This document shows, piece after piece, positions 29,701 to 32,250 of a DNA stretch of 32,250 nucleotides (the stretch's first letter is position 1; every line of letters starts with the position of its first letter). Under the pieces are notes generated by a model. It had not been told where the DNA came from. It made no database searches and saw nothing but the letters and a program-made list of their open reading frames with translations. Both the position numbers and the translations under genes were made by a program. The stretch spans positions 1 through 32,250 of IMG/VR virus record IMGVR_UViG_3300000117_000126. The stretch is one strand, 5' to 3'. Source of the stretch: a virus.

Positions 29701-32250
29701 AGCAAAAGATGCTTCAGAACCAACTTCTGCCTTACCTAATGATCAAGGTGGTGTAGTTAGGTTTCAAGGTTTTGATGGAACTGATTTTGAGAATATGGGT
29801 TATATTCAAGTTGCAGCAGATGGTCAAGCAGTAGCCAATGGAGATGCACCAAGTTTTATGGCTTTCGGAACAAGTGGTGATGGTTCAAGTTCGCCTACAG
29901 AAAGAATGCGTATTGACAGTGCTGGAAATGTTGGAATAGGAAAAACACCAAATACTTGGAAATTAGATGTAGATAGTAGTAACGTATATGCTGCATCTTT
30001 TGATACCTCTAATAATGTAGGTGTGGTTATAAACGGAAACAATACTACGGCTGCTCAAATTTTCGGATTCTCTAATAGTGCTTCTACTTATAACGAATTA
30101 CATTTAAGGACAAATTCTACTAGTACAGACGGATTATATATAGATAGTTCTGGAAATGTTGGAATCAGCACTACTAGTCCTGGAGATTATGATGTTTCAG
30201 ACAATCCAATTTTAGCTGTGGGAAATACAGCAACAACTAATTACAGTTCACAAATATCTGTTTTATCTGGCTCGTCTGGTTTTGGTTATCTATTATTTGG
30301 TGATGGTGAAACAGGTAATGAAGCATATAGGGGTCAAGTACGTTATGACCACACTAATGATTCTTTAGAGTTTGTTACAGCTGGGTCAGAGAGAATGCAA
30401 ATTACAAGTGATGGTTATTTAGGAATAAACACTACTTTACCAGTTAACCCATTGCATGTTGAAGGTAACTTTACTTTACGAGGTAACCAATATATGGGTG
30501 ATGACGAAAAACTAATTTTAGGTTTAGGTTCAGATTTACAAATCTATCACGATGGCACTGATTCAGTTATACAAAACGAAACTGGCGATCTTGAGATTCA
30601 AAATAGGCAAAATGATGGTGACATTAAATTTAAATCTGATGATGGTTCTGGCGGGGTAGCTGAATATTTTAGATTAGATGGTGGTTTAGTAAATGGAACT
30701 TCAACTTTAGGTGCTACACTTTTTCCAGATAAATCAAAAATATTTATGGGTACTGGTAATGATTTAAGAATTTATCACAATGGTACTGATTCTGCATTTG
30801 AAAATGTAAATGGTGATTTATATATACAAAATTATGCTGATAATAAAGACATTATATTTCAATCTGATGACGGATCTGGCGGAGTTACTGAATATTTTAG
30901 ATTAGATGGTAACAATACAAATATGGTAGCATCTAAAACTATTGTATTTGCTGATAATGCAAAAGCTAGTTTTGGTGCAAGTGAAGATTTAAAAATAAAA
31001 CATGATGGTACAGATTCTTTTATAATAAATGAAACAGGTAATTTAAAAATTACGCAAAATGCTGATGATGGAGATATAGTATTCCAATCAGATAATGGTA
31101 GTGGTAGTTTAGCTACGTATTTTGCATTAGACGGCGGAATTACTAGAACAGTTGCTTATAAAAACTTTAATTTTCAAGATAATGTAAAATTAGAAATGGG
31201 AACTGGAGCTGATTTACAAATATATCATTCAGGTACTAATAGCCATATAGCTGATACAGGAACAGGTAATTTATATTTAGATGCTACCAACTTAATTCTT
31301 AGAAATGGTACTGGTACTGAAACATATATGACTGCTGCTAATAATGGCGGTGTTAATTTATATTACGAAAATGTTATAAAATTCTCTACAAATAGCACAG
31401 GTATAACAGTTCAAGGTGACAGCAATGATATTACTTTTGTTAATGATTCTTCAACTGATCATAATTATTTAAAAGTATTTGTTCCTGATGTAACAGTTAA
31501 TGCGTTAGGTGTTAGTCAAACTAATGTTTATATACCTATTGCTTTAGAGGTTGACGGTCAAGCAACATTTAATAATGGTATAGAAGTAGGAGGTGCTGCT
31601 TCGAGATTTAGCAATTCAGTAAGATTTTCTGCTAACGCAACATTTGATGATAATTCAAAAGCAATATTCGGCGACGATGATGATCTTCAAATATATCATG
31701 ATGGCTCAAATAGTTACATAGATGATACAGGTACAGGTAATTTATTAATAAGAGCTGGTAACCTACGATTACAAAGAGCAGATGGCACACAATCATTTTT
31801 AGTTGCAAATACTGGCGCTGAAGTAATTTTATACTACGCAGGCAATAAAAAGTTTGAGACAACGACAGGTGGTGTTGCTGTAACAGGTCAAGCATCAGTT
31901 ACAAATGGAATAGAAATAACAGGTGGTAATGCTAATTTTGCTGATAATAGTAGAGCAAGATTTGGTGCTTCTACTGATCTACAAATTTATCACGATGGTA
32001 GTAATAGTTTTATTACAGATTCTGGAACGGGTAATTTAATTATATCTAGTAGTTTTTTAACACTTAGCAACGCAGCCGATACAGAATATATGGCTAAGCT
32101 AGTTGAAAACGCACAAGTTGAATTATATTATAACGGAAGCAAAAAGTTTGAAACTACAAGTACTGGTGTTTTAGTTTCTGGATTTTTAGAATCTAAAAAA
32201 GCTGATACTGGTGCTGGTTATAATGACGGTATTGCAAGATTTGTAAATGA
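23762..32250 (+). CDS. Giant modular repeat fibre/adhesin (3' end outside window)
   Basis: An uninterrupted frame of 2829 codons plus two bases starts at ATG 23762 and runs off the window. I read three repeat families. Residues ~65-1010 and ~1710-2235 carry about 16 copies of an IGIGTxxPxEKLxVxGN motif. Residues ~1060-1660 carry about eight NATFAGDVTV-type motifs. From residue ~2250 on there are six DLQIYHDGTxSxI motifs with ETGDL or TGTGNL and YFRLDG or KKFETTSTGV partners. Residues ~298-420 form a distinct beta domain (AGEALTKGEVVYISGISG). Such repeats are typical of trimeric beta-helical tail fibres; many end in an S74 chaperone domain, which would lie beyond the window. Role in host binding is inferred. 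Confidence 0.85.
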   Translation, partial: MASLTGTKIQDTYDGLLKVSDNVGINSTKKIITDGLGNNSSVKISSEDFEVGGFFFVDIDGNIPDSKIGIGTNAPTETLHVVGDFRLTARFYDGSNSAGSSGKVLVSTGNATSWTNTFTTSMVFDSGVQFNAGIKDYTGSKGTAGQVLSSTGSNNFDIEWVSLSEIQGVDGSGTANYIPIWTDSDTIGNSVIYQLNSNIGIGTLSPGSYKLNVFGDFKLDSNGSGYMQSDYGDHRISIYDSNDNQVVAFQDLDGSSANQLVVASTGVGIGTNNPGEKLEVVGNVEADEFIGDLRGAVLFKAQAGEALTKGEVVYISGISGNTTVVSKADANDSAKMPAFGLSAETVSLNAAVDIYTFGTLLNLDTSAYLEGDELFVSTTAGALTNTAPTGESSLIQKIAKVTRSHATTGSVKIIGAGRTNATPNLDTGKIFAGNSSNQAVTTDTIYVDIANSKVGIGTDNPGEKLEVNTAAQSAIMLRARYNANYYTDYGSNQLNFTGTNQSFDIKNNGTSALFINASRYVGIGTTSPSSKLEVVGNARITGDVTLSNGNALRWTSDDVRIEGTTAGDNIKFYVANTEILQLAQSGTLATITGNLRVTGAYYDSNNLPGTSGQVLSSTATGTDWVSLSEISGVDGTGTTNYVAKWSDTDTITDSVIYDDGTKVGIGTDSPDELLHISKTNGTNELITLKVENNLSNAEFGTQSSYARILSGGYLVYAGTYGASYFYINGSVAMGLTSTGLGIGTTAPSYKLSVTTGADIVANFNSTDSKSSILINDDDTSGYLGVEDSVMFMGGSSSGTGAINILTGIGNTGYVGIGTASPNEKLEVAGNIRLQNSGRIYLWRDNNNNYIDYANWIASTGTSQIIQNTGSGGITFKTGTSARMFINSSGEVLIGVTSNQTASKLTSRKNGSSIEFGHLNQTSGYYGTLGAMYTSGRPFLSFSCDNDSTSGGNNFITRGFKGNVIYNETNGDLKFAQATNANSTSQALTDRMTIDSDGFVGIGTTSPGEKLTVSGNIESLDTFILNYGNNGNKWQQLFDGANGWNLRYYNGSSWSSNYLNISTSGNATFAGDVTVNGGDIYLALSGSTQRALASTGTNSLQVGDAGVQMIRFKNAAGNSLDIAANGNATFAGDIITSSNSAVIQTPRISMEADGTLDWGQARDFGTLTWDTGKIMIRAQSGKYMELSTDGNNTALTLDTSQNATFAGDVNISNSSGATLNINTNLGAADSKILLHEGSTTSPANGASIRYDGVNNLFKIGVGTNVDTTRLTIARDTGDATFAADVTVGDDLNISGNELTFTNDAASAYIRGADALLIQSDYNTGENKPIYLQPSAVTELKVETGMSTFTGDVTIGGGNLEIDSTMSSSPTSIIYLDVDGSNINGGGGSIIFSTSASGGSLTNYNAQIRGVRASGGDGGDSQLEFWTTLVSDQTAPQRRMYITKEGDVVIEKNLTVNGTQTILNTQTVEVEDNILQLNTTQGSPNTATATTSGISIYRGDGVTQASFIFDDADDTWDLTNNLAVAGDVTVGGNIILNGASNEIIKSNGSIRLNIDSDNNQTDRIFIVSTGANSELFRVNESGNGTFAGTVTAPNFVLTGTDGFNLPSGGFVDWGNGDARIVEGLVNNYSLSFQTYDGSAVSTALRLDGNNTATFAGNLTVNTANATLNLLSGTNGNSTINFGDPADNNPGQIIYRHNGNSMSFDTADSERMRIDSSGRVGIGTTSPSKQLMLYGNTPFIRLEDNQGGNKRLDLWVDSNAVAHIDANQSASQITLRTASTDRLRITNAGLVGIGTTSPPELLTISGDAKYIAHYDGSNYAFKLGADSSGDGNFELFKSDGTRVIKIYAEENSPSYINNGGNFGIGTDSPSSKLHIDSTQDAVHFTRSGQETYRIIHGTSGLYFTRPDSSALSFGVTQNSDFDIFNTSASVMFRAEASTGNIGIGTTAPNEKLHVVDTSNPDATSGSVIIEGRRDGSANLLTLRAKDASEPTSALPNDQGGVVRFQGFDGTDFENMGYIQVAADGQAVANGDAPSFMAFGTSGDGSSSPTERMRIDSAGNVGIGKTPNTWKLDVDSSNVYAASFDTSNNVGVVINGNNTTAAQIFGFSNSASTYNELHLRTNSTSTDGLYIDSSGNVGISTTSPGDYDVSDNPILAVGNTATTNYSSQISVLSGSSGFGYLLFGDGETGNEAYRGQVRYDHTNDSLEFVTAGSERMQITSDGYLGINTTLPVNPLHVEGNFTLRGNQYMGDDEKLILGLGSDLQIYHDGTDSVIQNETGDLEIQNRQNDGDIKFKSDDGSGGVAEYFRLDGGLVNGTSTLGATLFPDKSKIFMGTGNDLRIYHNGTDSAFENVNGDLYIQNYADNKDIIFQSDDGSGGVTEYFRLDGNNTNMVASKTIVFADNAKASFGASEDLKIKHDGTDSFIINETGNLKITQNADDGDIVFQSDNGSGSLATYFALDGGITRTVAYKNFNFQDNVKLEMGTGADLQIYHSGTNSHIADTGTGNLYLDATNLILRNGTGTETYMTAANNGGVNLYYENVIKFSTNSTGITVQGDSNDITFVNDSSTDHNYLKVFVPDVTVNALGVSQTNVYIPIALEVDGQATFNNGIEVGGAASRFSNSVRFSANATFDDNSKAIFGDDDDLQIYHDGSNSYIDDTGTGNLLIRAGNLRLQRADGTQSFLVANTGAEVILYYAGNKKFETTTGGVAVTGQASVTNGIEITGGNANFADNSRARFGASTDLQIYHDGSNSFITDSGTGNLIISSSFLTLSNAADTEYMAKLVENAQVELYYNGSKKFETTSTGVLVSGFLESKKADTGAGYNDGIARFVN
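23957..30480 (+). repeat. GIGTxxP repeat family in the fibre gene
   Basis: About 16 copies of GIGTxxPxxxLxV, for example at about 23966, 24561, 25120, 25324, 25750, 25981, 26206, 26758, 28915, 29125, 29338, 29575 and the degenerate last ones near 29935, 30160 and 30421. Spacing varies, from ~200 to over 2000 bases. DNA of several copies is nearly identical, e.g. GGAATCGGAACTACTTC near 26758 and 28915. Confidence 0.85.
26938..28740 (+). repeat. NATFAGDVTV repeat family in the fibre gene
   Basis: About eight copies of a short (N)ATFAGDVTV-like motif fill the part where GIGT motifs are absent. The minus-strand open frames in this part are by-products of the repeat. Confidence 0.75.
30533..32200 (+). 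repeat. LQIYHDGT repeats in the fibre gene
   Basis: Motif DLxIYHDGTxS starts at 30533, 30761, 30986, 31211, 31682 and 31976. The first four are in tandem with a period of 76, 75 and 75 codons; the last two belong to a longer variant unit of ~98-157 codons with TGTGNL and LYYxGxKKFETT parts. The array probably goes on past the window. Confidence 0.85.

Noticed and set aside
30533-32200. Regularly spaced repeats, checked as a possible CRISPR array
   Set aside because: Units are ~225 bases or longer, degenerate at the DNA level, in frame and translate to a protein repeat.
1-32250. tRNA genes, integrase, attachment sites and transposases
   Set aside because: I looked and saw no cloverleaf-like segments with GGTTCRANNCC arms, no recombinase or transposase motifs and no terminal inverted repeats; a tRNAscan-SE or ISfinder run could still find degenerate ones.
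23762-32250. Possible frameshift or assembly chimera in the fibre gene
   Set aside because: Spot checks of codon phase at 25202, 26042, 28859, 31622 and 32222 all agree with ATG 23762 and translation reads sensibly throughout.

Overview
The window is part of the genome of a tailed double-stranded DNA phage. Every credible gene is on the + strand, packed with short overlaps. The sequence is strongly AT-rich, genes start without Shine-Dalgarno sequences, and several starts follow boxes resembling the Bacteroidota -7 element TAnnTTTG. Exported proteins appear to be cleaved just before a Gln, and protein families match those of marine flavobacterial phages. I infer a siphovirus-like phage of a (probably marine) Flavobacteriia host. 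No integrase or recognisable lysogeny repressor is visible. The window starts inside the tape-measure gene and ends inside a giant fibre gene, so the two edges probably face each other across a circular map, with the missing part (tail tube, 5' tape measure, perhaps a DNA polymerase) outside.

Layout. 1-4059: end of the tail operon (tape measure, then a large tail-tip-like protein), closed by a terminator. 4152-10615: early, recombination and replication genes. These are a small HTH-like protein, an annealing-protein candidate, a short SSB-like protein with a DDLPF tip, a DUF3310 protein, a RecE-type exonuclease, a stand-alone DnaA-domain-IV-like protein, a VRR-NUC nuclease, a replication initiator with an internal repeat/AT-rich stretch that looks like an origin, another PD-(D/E)XK-like protein, and a T7-type primase-helicase. 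10616-10883: a gene-poor gap with its own promoter and terminator, possibly a small RNA.

10884-17372: packaging and head genes (small and large terminase, portal with an extra C-terminal domain, Mu gpF-like protein, prohead protease, HK97-type major capsid protein). 17373-18854: a cassette of small accessory genes and a PD-(D/E)XK nuclease, bracketed by terminators and inserted between the capsid and neck genes. 18877-20773: neck genes. 20775-23595: an envelope/lysis block with a spanin-like membrane coiled coil, three consecutive signal-peptide proteins (thioredoxin fold without CxxC, a YfiM-like protein and a predicted outer-membrane barrel), an M15 endolysin and a 3-TM holin. 23595-23720: a tiny basic protein. 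23762-32250: a giant fibre gene (at least 2829 codons, no stop in the window) built from several families of short beta-type repeats.

How the parts fit: the annealing protein, SSB-like protein and RecE nuclease look like a phage recombination set; the initiator, DnaA-like protein and primase-helicase look like the replication start machinery; terminase to major capsid protein is a standard HK97-like packaging and head assembly line; the block after the neck genes handles passage through a Gram-negative envelope; and the repeat fibre is the likely host-recognition structure. Family assignments come from motif reading only; no searches were run.
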